Of a stretch of 64,000 bases of DNA, positions 18,690 to 28,470 are shown in pieces (the stretch's first letter is position 1; each line of letters opens with the position of its first letter). The notes beneath the pieces were generated by a model. The model saw only the letters and a list, made by a program, of their open reading frames with translations. It made no database searches and was not told the origin of the DNA. Origin of the DNA: Pseudomonas syringae (lineage in GTDB: Bacteria > Pseudomonadota > Gammaproteobacteria > Pseudomonadales > Pseudomonadaceae). Where the stretch lies: NCBI RefSeq assembly GCF_000737245.1, contig NZ_JPQU01000027.1, positions 38,114-102,113 of the forward strand. Reading direction: 5' to 3'. The position numbers and the translations under genes were made by a program.

Positions 18690-18808
18690 TGGTTCTTACC
18701 CCTCTCATCGAATTGATCAGTCCGCCTGGGCCGTCCAATCATTGCGTCAAAAATTGTGAACGACTTCGCTCGCGAGCTGCCTCAAGTTTCAGCAGCCATG
18801 TACTAAGG

Positions 18809-18835
18809 TTGTACGCGCAGTGTCGACTCGTACAA
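18809..18835. promoter_or_regulatory. Inverted repeat in the divergent crtE/idi promoter region
   Basis: TTGTACG and CGTACAA face each other with 13 bases between them, a perfect 7-bp dyad. It lies 60 bp before the idi start and 120 bp from the crtE start, a good place for a shared operator. The half-sites resemble the TGTACA boxes of LitR/CarH-type light regulators but the spacing is off by one or two from the site at 7177, so identity of the regulator is uncertain. Confidence 0.45.
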
Positions 18836-18894
18836 GCCTGCTCAGATAAATGACCATGCGCTTTATAAAATGATTCAACCCGATTGGAGCTTCC

Positions 18895-19938
18895 ATGTCC
18901 GAGAACCATCTGAGTCAGCGAAAAGACGATCACCTCAATATCGTCCTCGATGGGCGGGCTGAGCTTCAGGGTCAGGGTTCGGGGTTGGATTGGCTGCAGT
19001 TCGAGCATTGCGCGTTGCCCGAGCTAAATCTGGCTAGCATTGATTTAAGCAGCAGCCTCGCGGGAATCAGGCTTAAAGCGCCACTACTGATCAGCTCCAT
19101 GACGGGAGGCGCTGAACGCTCTGCTGCTATTAACAGGCATTTGGCTCAGGCGGCTCAGGAACTGGGCATCGCCATGGGAGTGGGCTCGCAACGCGTCAGC
19201 CTGCGTAGCAAACATGATCACGGGCTGACCCGCGAGTTGCGACGGTTTGCTCCAGATGTACCATTGCTGGCCAATATTGGTGCCGCTCAGCTTTTGGAGC
19301 AGGATGGCCTCGATTTAGCTCGACGAGCTGTAGACGCGTTACAGGCGAACGCTTTGATCATCCATCTCAATCCCTTGCAGGAGGCAGTGCAGGCGGAGGG
19401 TGATAGGGATTGGCGGGGCGTTCTGGACGCTATTCATCAGGCAGTTGAAAGCGTTGGAGTGCCGGTGATTGTCAAGGAAGTTGGCGCGGGACTGTCGGCG
19501 CAAGTTGCAGTCGCACTCGCGAACGCGGGCGTGCAGATCATTGATGTGGCTGGCCTGGGCGGCACGAGTTGGGCGGCTGTTGAAGCAGAGCGGGCCTTGC
19601 GCCCCGCTGATAGAGAAGTTGCCATGGCATTTGCCGGCTGGGGCATACCGACTGCCGTTAGTCTTGCAATGGTACGCGCGGCGCTTCCAGCCACAACATT
19701 AATAGCGTCGGGCGGCATCCGTAACGGTGTTGATGCCGCCAAAGCTATTTGTCTCGGCGCAGACTTAGTGGGGCAGGCGGCCGGTGTACTTCGTGATGCA
19801 ACACTTTCGACCGCAGCGGTTATTGAGCATTTCGAGATAGTAGTCAGGCAACTGCGAATCGCCTGCTTTTGCACCGGTTCGTCCGACCTTGCCGCATTAC
19901 GCAACGCGCGTTTCCTGAAGCCTGTATTCCGCTCATGA
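18895..19938 (+). CDS. fni: Isopentenyl-diphosphate delta-isomerase, type II (FMN-dependent)
   Basis: 347-residue FMN and NADPH-dependent isomerase converting isopentenyl to dimethylallyl diphosphate, the starter for carotenoid synthesis. Diagnostic segments are KDDHLNIVL near the start, [29 protein letters not shown], and the C-terminal phosphate-binding [20 protein letters not shown]. Length matches type II enzymes. GGAG lies five bases before the ATG. It is first in a tight operon, overlapping crtX by four bases (ATGA). The same gene is called idi in Pantoea-type crt clusters. Confidence 0.93.
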   Translation: MSENHLSQRKDDHLNIVLDGRAELQGQGSGLDWLQFEHCALPELNLASIDLSSSLAGIRLKAPLLISSMTGGAERSAAINRHLAQAAQELGIAMGVGSQRVSLRSKHDHGLTRELRRFAPDVPLLANIGAAQLLEQDGLDLARRAVDALQANALIIHLNPLQEAVQAEGDRDWRGVLDAIHQAVESVGVPVIVKEVGAGLSAQVAVALANAGVQIIDVAGLGGTSWAAVEAERALRPADREVAMAFAGWGIPTAVSLAMVRAALPATTLIASGGIRNGVDAAKAICLGADLVGQAAGVLRDATLSTAAVIEHFEIVVRQLRIACFCTGSSDLAALRNARFLKPVFRS

Positions 19939-21215
19939 GTCATTTTGGCGTTGTTTCACCTGCGTTCTATAGCCACTTCCAGGCATTTCACGCTTTGGCA
20001 GTAGAGCTTATAAACCGTGGGCATCAGGTGACGTTCTTCCAGCAGGCAGATGCCCGCCGGTGGCTTACTGACCCTCGTATAGGCTTTCACACGGTAGGCG
20101 CGAATACCCATCCTCCCAAATCTCTGCACGCTGTTCTTCGGCGCGCTGCCTGTTCGAATAACCCGCTGGGATTGAGGCGGGTCATTCGAGATTTGTGCGA
20201 GAGCACCACTATGCTGTGTTCCGAACTACCCACCGCGCTGGCGCTCCGAGGTGTCGATGTTTTGCTTTGCGATCAAATGGAAGCTGCAGGCGGATTGGTT
20301 GCCGAGGGACTGGGACTACCTTATGTCTCAGTGGCCTGCGCGCTGCCGATCAACCGCGAGGCCGGGCTTCCACTTCCGGTCATGCCCTTCGCTTATGGCA
20401 CGGATGAACGAAGCATCCGGATCTATGAAGGTAGTCAGCGTGTCTACGACTGGCTAATGCGCCCGTTACAAAACGTATTACACGACGCGTGTCGTCGGTT
20501 CGCGATAGAACCACGACACGGGCTACATGAGTTTCTTTCGCCTTATGCACAAATCAGTCAGACGATTGAAGCGTTCGATTTTTCTCGGGCCTGTCAGCCA
20601 GATTTCTTTCACGCCGTTGGGCCTTTACGAACGCCGGGGCCAACGATACAGGGCCACTGGCCAATCGAAGCGGGAAGGGCATTCGTTTTCGCCAGCCTGG
20701 GAACAATGCAAGGCGGGCGCATCGGGACTTTCCGTCAGATAGCGAAGGCTTGTCGCCGCTTGAATGCGCAACTGCTAGTGGCTCACTGCGGTGGGCTGGA
20801 TACCAACCAAGAGCGTGCGCTTGTAAATGCAGGTGCGACTTGGGTCACGGATTTCGCCCCACAGCAATGGGCGCTGGAGAGGGCGGATGTGGCAGTGACC
20901 CATGGAGGCCTAAACACGGTTATGGACGCAATTGGCGCTTGTACGCCAACGCTTGTAATGCCCATAGGGTTCGACCAACCGGGGGTCGCCGCCCGAGTTA
21001 CCTACCGAGGCCTGGGCATGCGACTCAGCCATCGCGCTCGCGCTACACAGATTCAGGATACGTTCAAGCGACTACTGGTGAATCCGGTAGATCCGTTACA
21101 CCGCATGGCTGCCCAATTGCTTCGAGCGGGCGGGGTCTCCAAGGCTGCAGAGATTGCAGAGGCAGTTGCGCATACTGGCAAGCCTGTACTGGCAGGGGCA
21201 TCTCATGAACTATGA
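19935..21215 (+). CDS. crtX: Zeaxanthin glucosyltransferase CrtX
   Basis: 426-residue GT1-family glycosyltransferase that adds glucose to zeaxanthin hydroxyls. It starts [20 protein letters not shown], and the C-terminal donor-binding region has [20 protein letters not shown] then [20 protein letters not shown] and DQP, the usual GT1 signature. The ATG at 19935 overlaps the fni stop; the long upstream extension in the same frame is fni sequence read out of frame. It is followed by crtY, overlapping 11 bp. Its presence predicts zeaxanthin mono- or diglucoside as the end product. Confidence 0.92.
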   Translation: MSHFGVVSPAFYSHFQAFHALAVELINRGHQVTFFQQADARRWLTDPRIGFHTVGANTHPPKSLHAVLRRAACSNNPLGLRRVIRDLCESTTMLCSELPTALALRGVDVLLCDQMEAAGGLVAEGLGLPYVSVACALPINREAGLPLPVMPFAYGTDERSIRIYEGSQRVYDWLMRPLQNVLHDACRRFAIEPRHGLHEFLSPYAQISQTIEAFDFSRACQPDFFHAVGPLRTPGPTIQGHWPIEAGRAFVFASLGTMQGGRIGTFRQIAKACRRLNAQLLVAHCGGLDTNQERALVNAGATWVTDFAPQQWALERADVAVTHGGLNTVMDAIGACTPTLVMPIGFDQPGVAARVTYRGLGMRLSHRARATQIQDTFKRLLVNPVDPLHRMAAQLLRAGGVSKAAEIAEAVAHTGKPVLAGASHEL

Positions 21216-22371
21216 CCTGATCCTGGCGGGTGGAGGCCTTGCCAACGGGCTGATTGCCTGGAGGCTCAAGCAAGTCCGTCCCGAGCTGAAGATTTTATGC
21301 GTCGAAGAGCAACTACATCTGGGGGGCAACCACACCTGGTCATTTCACGACAATGACCTCAGCGCTATTCAGCACGAATGGATCAGGCCGTTGGTAGTCC
21401 GGAAATGGCCAGCGTATGACGTCCATTTTCCCGGTCAGTCACGGCGGTTGAACAGTGGTTACGCCAGTATCACGTCCGAGCGTTTTTCCCAGGTGCTTGG
21501 AGCTGACCTTCGCAACGATCTGCGTCTTGGGCAGAGCATAGCCCAGGTCAGCCCAACTACTGTGTTGCTGGAGGGTGGCGAGAAGCTGCACGCCAAGGCT
21601 GTCATTGATGGTCGAGGTGTGGAGCACAGCAACCATATGGTGCTCGGCCAGCAGGCCTTCCTGGGTCAGCTGTTAAAGCTTCAGGCGCCGCATGGACTTG
21701 AGGCTCCCATCATCATGGACGCCAGGGTTGCCCAAGGTAATGGCTACCGTTTTGTGTATGTATTGCCATTCTCCGCCGACACTGTGCTCGTTGAGGATAC
21801 GCACTACATTGATCACCATGGCATTTGCGCAGAGCAACACCGCAAGAGCATTTCCCAGTATGTAAAAGATCAGGGTTGGATAACTGTGCAGTGCCTGCGT
21901 GAAGAGCAGGGCGTGTTGCCAATAACTTTGGCTGGCGACTTCGATGCGTTCTGGGGCGAGACTCAAGGTCAGCCGCGTTCCGGCTTGCGCGCAGGGCTGT
22001 GCCATTACACCACCGGTTATTCGCTGCCCCATGCAGTTCAGCTGGCCGACTGGATCGTCCAGCAAGAAGACTTCAACGCCGACACCTTATTCAAGGGCAT
22101 TCGCGCTTTCGCTCATCAATCCTGGCAAAGGCAAGGCTTTTACCGCTTGCTTAATCGGATGCTGTTCCTTGCGGGAAAGCCGCAGGATCGATGGCGGGTC
22201 ATGCAGCGGTTTTATGGTTTGCCGAAAGGGTTGATCAGCCGGTTCTATTCAGGTGACAGCAGTCTCCAAGACAAGATGCGCGTGTTGATCGGCAAACCGC
22301 CCGTACCCATCAAAGAGGCAATGCAAGCCGCCTTACGATATCTACCCCGGCATTACGAGAAACAACTATGA
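21205..22371 (+). CDS. crtY: Lycopene beta-cyclase CrtY
   Basis: 388-residue flavoprotein cyclising both ends of lycopene to beta-carotene. The N-terminal dinucleotide-binding motif is [19 protein letters not shown], followed by LHLGGNHTWSFHDNDL, which is characteristic of CrtY; LVEDTHYIDHH and the GLCHYTTGYSLPHAVQLADW region are also conserved. The ATG at 21205 overlaps the crtX 3' end and its own stop overlaps crtI (ATGA). Confidence 0.93.
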   Translation: MNYDLILAGGGLANGLIAWRLKQVRPELKILCVEEQLHLGGNHTWSFHDNDLSAIQHEWIRPLVVRKWPAYDVHFPGQSRRLNSGYASITSERFSQVLGADLRNDLRLGQSIAQVSPTTVLLEGGEKLHAKAVIDGRGVEHSNHMVLGQQAFLGQLLKLQAPHGLEAPIIMDARVAQGNGYRFVYVLPFSADTVLVEDTHYIDHHGICAEQHRKSISQYVKDQGWITVQCLREEQGVLPITLAGDFDAFWGETQGQPRSGLRAGLCHYTTGYSLPHAVQLADWIVQQEDFNADTLFKGIRAFAHQSWQRQGFYRLLNRMLFLAGKPQDRWRVMQRFYGLPKGLISRFYSGDSSLQDKMRVLIGKPPVPIKEAMQAALRYLPRHYEKQL

Positions 22372-23858
22372 CCCCAAAGAAACAGGCGATTGTGATCGGC
22401 GCAGGTTTTGGCGGCATCGCGCTCGCCATCCGCCTCCAGGCGGCCGGCATCCAAACAACGCTGCTTGAGAAACGTGACAAGGCGGGCGGACGTGCTTATG
22501 TGTACCAAGATGAAGGGTTCACGTTTGATGCAGGGCCCACGGTAATTACCGATCCTAGCGCCATAGAAGAGTTGTTCACGGCCGCCGGTAAGTCAATGCG
22601 CGACTACGTAGAGCTTTTGCCCGTGTCGCCGTTTTATCGACTGTGCTGGGAAGATGGTACGCAGTTCGACTACGCGAATGATCAGTCCTCACTCGATCGC
22701 CAAATACGGGCCCTCAACCCTGAAGATGTCCAAGGCTATCAACGGTTTCTTGCTTATTCGAAGGATGTGTTTCGCGAGGGATACCTGAAATTGGGCGCGG
22801 TACCTTTCTTATCCTTTCGCGACATGATTCAAGCCGGGCCTCAGCTTGCACGGTTGCAGGCATGGCGCAGCGTCTATTCAATGGTGTCTGGTTTCATCGA
22901 GAATGAAAAACTACGTCAGGCATTCTCTTTTCACTCGTTGCTGGTGGGTGGAAACCCCTTCGCCACCTCTTCTATCTACACCTTGATCCATGCGCTTGAG
23001 CGGGAGTGGGGCGTGTGGTTCCCCAAAGGTGGTACCGGTGCCTTGGTTCAAGGAATGGTCAAGCTGTTTGAAGACCTCGGGGGAAGAATTGAACTCAACG
23101 CAGATGTTGCCAGCATCGAGGTGAATGACGCAAAGGCCACTGGCGTGCGGCTATCGGACGGCCGACAGATAAATGCCGACAGCGTAGCCTCCAATTCGGA
23201 CGTCGTTCACACATATGAACAGTTGTTAGGTGGCCATCCCCGGGGCGTACGGGAAGCAGCTCGCCTCAAGGGCAAGCGGTTCAGCAACTCGCTGTTTGTC
23301 ATTCATTTCGGGCTCAAACGAAAGCAGCCACAACTTCAGCACCACACGGTTTGCTTCGGGCCGCGCTATCGCGAACTGATTCAGGAAATTTTCCACGGTG
23401 CCGAACTGGCGGACGATTTTTCTCTTTATCTGCATGCACCTTGTATCACCGATCCAAGCCTCGCTCCGCCGGGGTGTTCCAGCCACTACGTCCTGTCTCC
23501 TGTACCGCATCTGGGTAACGCACCTATCGACTGGGAGACTGAGGGCCCGCGTTACCGAGACAAGATTTTTGCTTACCTGGAAAAGCACTACATGCCAGGC
23601 CTGCGCGACGACTTGGTGACGAGTCGCATCTTCACTCCGAATGACTTTCGCACCGAACTCAACGCCCATTTGGGTTCGGCATTTTCCGTTGAGCCTATCC
23701 TGCGTCAAAGCGCATGGTTTCGGCCGCACAATCGAGATGCCCGTCTGACCAATATGTATCTGGTAGGAGCTGGCACTCATCCCGGTGCGGGCGTCCCCGG
23801 CGTGATTGGGTCGGCAAAAGCCACGGCAGCGTTAATGATCAAGGACCTCAAGACATGA
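22368..23858 (+). CDS. crtI: Phytoene desaturase CrtI
   Basis: 496-residue FAD enzyme performing four desaturations from phytoene to lycopene. It has IVIGAGFGGIALAIRLQAAG, then LLEKRDKAGGRAYVYQDEGF and TFDAGPTVITDP, all CrtI hallmarks, and the C-terminal carotenoid-oxidoreductase signature NMYLVGAGTHPGAGVPGVIG. The typical length is 490-500. It is coupled to crtY upstream and crtB downstream by four-base overlaps. Confidence 0.95.
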   Translation: MTPKKQAIVIGAGFGGIALAIRLQAAGIQTTLLEKRDKAGGRAYVYQDEGFTFDAGPTVITDPSAIEELFTAAGKSMRDYVELLPVSPFYRLCWEDGTQFDYANDQSSLDRQIRALNPEDVQGYQRFLAYSKDVFREGYLKLGAVPFLSFRDMIQAGPQLARLQAWRSVYSMVSGFIENEKLRQAFSFHSLLVGGNPFATSSIYTLIHALEREWGVWFPKGGTGALVQGMVKLFEDLGGRIELNADVASIEVNDAKATGVRLSDGRQINADSVASNSDVVHTYEQLLGGHPRGVREAARLKGKRFSNSLFVIHFGLKRKQPQLQHHTVCFGPRYRELIQEIFHGAELADDFSLYLHAPCITDPSLAPPGCSSHYVLSPVPHLGNAPIDWETEGPRYRDKIFAYLEKHYMPGLRDDLVTSRIFTPNDFRTELNAHLGSAFSVEPILRQSAWFRPHNRDARLTNMYLVGAGTHPGAGVPGVIGSAKATAALMIKDLKT

Positions 23859-24856
23859 CCAGCGCAGGGAGAAATCAGGAAGGGGTGCTGGATCATGCTA
23901 TGCAAAGCATCGCCGTCGGTTCGAAAAGCTTCGCTGCCGCCTCTCGTCTGTTCGACCCTTCAACTCGGCGGAGCGCGGTAATGCTCTACGCCTGGTGCCG
24001 GCACTGTGACGACGTGATAGACGGCCAGGAAGCAGGGCATTCGGCGAAGATGGTCAGTACCCTAGAGGTCAATCGGCGGCTGGGGAAGTTGGTTGCCGAA
24101 ACTCAGGCGGTTTACGCCGGACTGCCAGTCAAGACCAACGCTTTTGCAGCATTCAGGGAAGTCGTCACGCTGCACGGCATCGCTGAAACCTATGCGCTGG
24201 AGCATCTCTCGGGATTCGCAATGGATGTGCATGAGCGACGCTACCATCACGTTGATGACACCCTTGATTATTGCTACCACGTAGCGGGGGTGGTCGGGCT
24301 GATGATGGGGCAGGTCATGGGTGTGCAGAAGGAAGAAACGCTGGATCGTGCTTGCGACTTGGGTATGGCGTTTCAACTGACAAACATTGCCCGCGACATC
24401 GTCGAAGACGCTCAGGTCGGCCGTTGCTATCTGCCTGGTGATTGGCTTGATGAGCTATCAATACCCGTAGCAAATCTCGCCGATGCGAGGTACCGGCAAA
24501 GCCTCGCAATTCTGGCTGGCCGATTGGTGGACATGGCTGAGCCCTTCTATGAAAGTGCAGAGGCTGGATTGACCGCTTTACCTTGGCGCTCTGCGTGGGC
24601 GGTTGCCACTGCGTCCGGCGTTTATCGGGAGATCGGCGTTAAGGTCAAACGGCGAGGAGAGCACGCCTGGGATACCAGGCTGTCTACATCAAAACTGGAG
24701 AAACTCCGGTTGGTTATAAAGGGCCTTTGGCGCGCCGCTATGTCACGTGGTCGTCATTGGCCCGCGCGCCCTGCAAATTTGTGGCGGCGTCCCGGCCGTC
24801 CTTGTGCAGAGGCCCACCGTGCAAATCACGAAGTTCAGCCCGCAAACTTTCGATAG
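23855..24856 (+). CDS. crtB: Phytoene synthase CrtB
   Basis: 333-residue squalene/phytoene synthase family enzyme joining two geranylgeranyl diphosphates. The two aspartate-rich motifs are in YAWCRHCDDVIDGQ and LTNIARDIVEDAQVGRCYLP. The ATG at 23855 overlaps the crtI stop. The 3' end overlaps the convergent crtZ gene by 119 bp, and the last 35 or so residues (arginine- and proline-rich) are encoded opposite crtZ. Similar convergent crtB/crtZ order is known in Pantoea. Confidence 0.93.
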   Translation: MTSAGRNQEGVLDHAMQSIAVGSKSFAAASRLFDPSTRRSAVMLYAWCRHCDDVIDGQEAGHSAKMVSTLEVNRRLGKLVAETQAVYAGLPVKTNAFAAFREVVTLHGIAETYALEHLSGFAMDVHERRYHHVDDTLDYCYHVAGVVGLMMGQVMGVQKEETLDRACDLGMAFQLTNIARDIVEDAQVGRCYLPGDWLDELSIPVANLADARYRQSLAILAGRLVDMAEPFYESAEAGLTALPWRSAWAVATASGVYREIGVKVKRRGEHAWDTRLSTSKLEKLRLVIKGLWRAAMSRGRHWPARPANLWRRPGRPCAEAHRANHEVQPANFR

Positions 24857-25298
24857 AAGGGGCATAGAGAAAACCGAACGATACGCATCGGTTCTTTCCC
24901 GAGACGGCGTGATGCATCAAGTGAGCCTGATACAGGCGTTTGAGATAGCCATTTCTTGGCACGTATTTCAAAGGCCAGCGTTTGTGGACAAGCCCGTCGT
25001 GAGCCATGAAGTACAACAATCCGTATGCAGTCATGCCAGCGCCGATCCACTCCAGCGGGTGCACCCCTTGATTTCCGAGTGCAATCAGCGCAATGGCAAA
25101 CAACGCAAAAACAACAGCGTATAGGTCGTTTTTTTCAAACCAGCCGGTGCGGGGTTCATGGTGAGAGCGGTGCCATCCCCAGCCCCATCCGTGCATTACA
25201 TACTTATGCGCGAAAAAAGCGAAGACCTCCATCCCGACCAAAGTTGTGAGAAATACCAGCGCGTTGAACATGATCCCGGCTACCTCATCAGAAGACAT
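24738..25298 (-). CDS. crtZ: Beta-carotene hydroxylase CrtZ
   Basis: Membrane di-iron hydroxylase converting beta-carotene to zeaxanthin. The histidine clusters are complete: HKYVMHGWGWGWHRSHHEP, HDGLVHKRW and HLMHHAV, within several hydrophobic helices. The frame allows 186 residues from MSSDEVAG; the Met at MFNALVFLTTLVGMEV (25271) fits the usual N-terminus better, giving 177, and the ribosome sites do not decide. It is transcribed against crtB and shares 119 bp with its 3' end. Confidence 0.92.
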   Translation of the reverse strand: MSSDEVAGIMFNALVFLTTLVGMEVFAFFAHKYVMHGWGWGWHRSHHEPRTGWFEKNDLYAVVFALFAIALIALGNQGVHPLEWIGAGMTAYGLLYFMAHDGLVHKRWPLKYVPRNGYLKRLYQAHLMHHAVSGKNRCVSFGFLYAPSIESLRAELRDLHGGPLHKDGRDAATNLQGARANDDHVT

Positions 25299-25772
25299 GA
25301 CATCCGACTACTGCACCCAGACTAACGTTCTAGGTTTATCGCTCAAAGGTTTCCCTAAGTTGATTCGTGATTTAACTTATGGGCGATGTCAGATGTTCAT
25401 AAGCCGCTCGCGAGCCTAATACTGCTGCTGACTTGCTTCTGAAATGCATGCCGCTGTTCATCGATTGATGTTCATAGACTTCGTTTCTCCCACCGCTCTT
25501 AGCTGAATTGCCTTGGATGCACTAGACACCTTTTCAAGCTCGCTTGGACTGCCTCTGGGAAGTTTCCTACAGATTGCCGAGATAAATCCTTCGCTCCAGG
25601 CAAATTTGTGTCGCCAGAATTCTGATATCTAGCGTGGAGTAGGGCAACCCAGGGGTCTGGCGCGCAAACTGAACGACTTGGTAGCATTTAGCCATACTCT
25701 CGCTTAAAATCGATCCCCAAAAAAACCTAAGGGCGCAGGGTCCTAGGGTGTTAGGACGGATCCAACTCCTTA
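25299..25772. other. Intergenic region between carotenoid cluster and accessory island
   Basis: 474 bp with no convincing gene on either strand; the short frames present have no recognisable content. It should hold the crtZ promoter and that of the PLD-type gene at 25773. This is where gene content changes from pigment synthesis to defence-like genes, and so is a possible island boundary, but no direct repeat or tRNA is seen. Confidence 0.5.
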
Positions 25773-27206
25773 ATGAGCTATGACTTACTGTCTGTACCGG
25801 ACGGCTATCGCACGGAAGTAGCGTTAGTCGTCGCCCCCTACGTTGACGCGGTGTTTTTAAATCACCTGGCAACTAAGTTGAAGCCTGGCCGGTTCTGCCT
25901 TTTGGTAGATGACGGAATACAACTCGAGGCTCTTCTGAAAATCCACGACTGTCAGCGTAAAGGGCTCAAAATCGAGATTCGGGTTGCTCGCTCGGTTGGC
26001 CTCATGCATATGAAGGCCTTTTACTTCGAATTTGTGCGCAAGGGAGCCCCTCGAAGGCGAAGGCGCCGCTTGCTTTTTGGCTCGGCAAACGCGACAAACG
26101 CCGCGTTTAGTGGCGGTATTAACGCCGAGTTGATCGCTGAATCTGAGCTAAAGATTAATGAAGACTCGGAGGTTGCAGCGTATTTCTCTCATATCTTGTC
26201 GACATTCGACTCGCCGGAGGTGCAGAGCGTCTCAGGGCTTTCAACGTGGATGAGCCAATTACCTTTCATCCGCTTCCCTGCACTCAGAAGTGCACGCCCA
26301 GGTGAGTTGCCATCGGGATTTGATGCATGGTTGCAGCAAGGAATGCTAGCGGCTCAATATCGGAATGCCCCCCAATTTGCGACGCTCAATATCCAGCTGA
26401 AGAAGAGTTTGCCTCAGGACCTGGTTGCACGGATCTTCGCCAGAAGTAGCTTCACGGAGAAGGGTGAACGTAACGTTGTGCGGTACAGCTACCTGAATGG
26501 TCCTGACACTCAGGAAGCCCAGGCAGCAGAGGGTGAACAACCCCGTTGGAAATCTCGCCTTGCAGTGTGGACCCATTTGGGAGATTGGATCTCGAATGAC
26601 TGCCATCGCAAGCGCAGCAAAATCATGAAATCCAAGGCGTTCGCTGCTCGAAATAGAAACATCTCCCGCATTCTGGAGAATGGGTGCGACGAAAAGTGGA
26701 TAGAGAGTCGGATTGAACAGCTTCTGGCAAGGCTCAATCAGGTATGGAGAGAACTCGAAGCCGCTGGCGTGGCGCCGGAGCAATACATCGAGGGTTGGAA
26801 TGGCAAAGTGAATCCAACCTCATATCGACTTCGCTTTCTCAAAAAACTTGATCAGGATTTTCAGCTTGCACGGGATGGGGATTTCAAAAGCCGGTATGTA
26901 AACGGATACGAATTCCCAGCGATGCCGCGGTTCAGGCAAGACACGATGGCCTGGGAAGCGTTTGTCCGATCCTGGTGTGAGTCCATCGCTGTCGAGACAG
27001 CGAAAAACCGGACGCTCTCGCTGGTAGGCAAGCGAATCAAGGATGTCATGAAATATCTGCAGAAGGATCTGTCGGAATTGTCTTGGTCGGAAATCGCCGA
27101 ACTCCTCCGACAGTATTGGGAAACGGAGTGGGAGGGCGAGGGCATATCCCTGGGAGACTGGATCATGGGATATCACGAGAACTTGGGCGTTGAATTTGAA
27201 TTCTAG
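25773..27206 (+). CDS. Phospholipase D-like (HKD) domain protein, putative nuclease
   Basis: 477 residues. The N-terminal 140 residues form one PLD-type half: HMK (H79, K81) in GLMHMKAFYFEF, followed after a basic stretch (six arginines at 94-99) by LLFGSANATNAAFSGGINAE, the GSxN part of an HxK-GSxN motif. Only one such motif is visible, so activity would need a dimer or the protein is a binding relative. The remaining 330 residues are unrecognised, with many charged helices. The gene is followed 37 bp later by the 27244-28193 locus, suggesting a two-gene module; PLD-type nucleases occur in several restriction-like systems. Confidence 0.7.
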   Translation: MSYDLLSVPDGYRTEVALVVAPYVDAVFLNHLATKLKPGRFCLLVDDGIQLEALLKIHDCQRKGLKIEIRVARSVGLMHMKAFYFEFVRKGAPRRRRRRLLFGSANATNAAFSGGINAELIAESELKINEDSEVAAYFSHILSTFDSPEVQSVSGLSTWMSQLPFIRFPALRSARPGELPSGFDAWLQQGMLAAQYRNAPQFATLNIQLKKSLPQDLVARIFARSSFTEKGERNVVRYSYLNGPDTQEAQAAEGEQPRWKSRLAVWTHLGDWISNDCHRKRSKIMKSKAFAARNRNISRILENGCDEKWIESRIEQLLARLNQVWRELEAAGVAPEQYIEGWNGKVNPTSYRLRFLKKLDQDFQLARDGDFKSRYVNGYEFPAMPRFRQDTMAWEAFVRSWCESIAVETAKNRTLSLVGKRIKDVMKYLQKDLSELSWSEIAELLRQYWETEWEGEGISLGDWIMGYHENLGVEFEF

Positions 27207-27243
27207 CGCTGAGACCTCCGATAAATTTCTTTAGGATTGGCGA

Positions 27244-28193
27244 ATGGATCGAGATGCTTTTTTGCAGCAACCCGACGTACAAGGCTTTGTGAGATGGATG
27301 GGGGGAAATCTGCCAAACCTGACCATCGATCTGCGTTTTGCTCGCAGTAATTACGTACGAAAAACGCTAAAGGAAAAGGTCATTGGCATTCAGGGCGCCC
27401 AGCAGGCCTACCACTGGGATGGGCGCTGGGACGATGTAAGCAAAGTCCTTAAAGCATTCCGTGAACGCCTGCGCGATGCCGCGCTGGGTGACGACGTGGC
27501 GGCGGCGTACACCGTATGCGAAGAGACCCTCGAATGGGGAGGGGTGTTGAATCCCGCTTCCGTCACATTCCTTCAAGGTCTGGTGGCAAGCGGCGAGCTG
27601 CCTGGTTATCTGATCGACGTTGAGGCTTTGCTGCGCCTGGATAGCAGTAATCGGATGTCCCATATCACTCTCAAGTCTGTACCGGTGTTCAACTCCGGAA
27701 TGACTAAGATACACGCGATCTTCGATGAGTCAGGCTCTCCCATTCTGGATGGAAGAGTCGCTGGTGCTGCGGCGACCTTTATCACTTATATCGCTCGGGT
27801 GTTTGCCATCAGACCGCGCCTGCAGCTAACCATCTGATGTTCGCCTGGGAGGAAGGCCCAGGAATTCAGGTGAGAAACCCGCAAATGCTCGGCCCACAAT
27901 ATATGGGGACCCAGCGATTGAATCGCGGTAAACCACACGAATGGGCAGCCCGCCAGCTTCAGCTAGGTTGGATTATCCGGCACTTGCTGGAAACCCATGT
28001 TGAGATTTTTCCGGCGCGGGCAATTGAAGAGCGCTGCCATCGGTTCGAGGCTGGGCTTTTCATGATGGGGTATGACCTAAGGTCAATTGTCCCAAATGGT
28101 TGGGATATTCCTGAACCAACGGCTCTGGCTAGGAAGCGTAAGACTCAAGCTGATTGGAGAAAACGTAAGCGAGCAGCGAAAGCAGATTGCTGA
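27244..28193 (+). pseudogene. Hypothetical protein downstream of the PLD gene, probably split by a frameshift
   Basis: Two consecutive frames: 27244-27837 (197 residues, starting MDRDAFLQQPDVQGFVRWMG) and 27837-28193 (118 residues, starting MFAWEEGPGIQVRNPQMLGP). The second continues open upstream through TAPAANHLMFAWEEG, overlapping the end of the first, and its content looks like the C-terminal half of the same protein. A one-base indel near 27775-27800 would give one protein of about 316 residues. Alternatively they are two coupled genes. The domain is not recognised; the partnership with the PLD protein is inferred from spacing. Confidence 0.5.
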
Positions 28194-28470
28194 ATAGCTT
28201 CAGGAGTGATAAACATATCTGACATAGCACGTCATTACGGTTTTTCACATCGAATGTGATGAGCTGCGCTGAAATTCTCATAGCTACATTTGGCCATTAC
28301 CAACGCTAATGGTGTATTTTCAGCAATCCAGTGGATCCAGAGTAGGTATTGGAAGCTGCTGTCGATGTTGAGATGCATCCGAATGTCTAGGCTTTTAAAA
28401 GTTTTGCTTTGATAATGCGCCATGAATAATCTGCACTAAGGGCAACCCGAAAAACGTAAAGGATTAGAAG

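Noticed and set aside
28236..28254. TCACAT/ATGTGA hairpin upstream of the GHKL gene
   Set aside because: Six-base stem without a following T run; may be chance.
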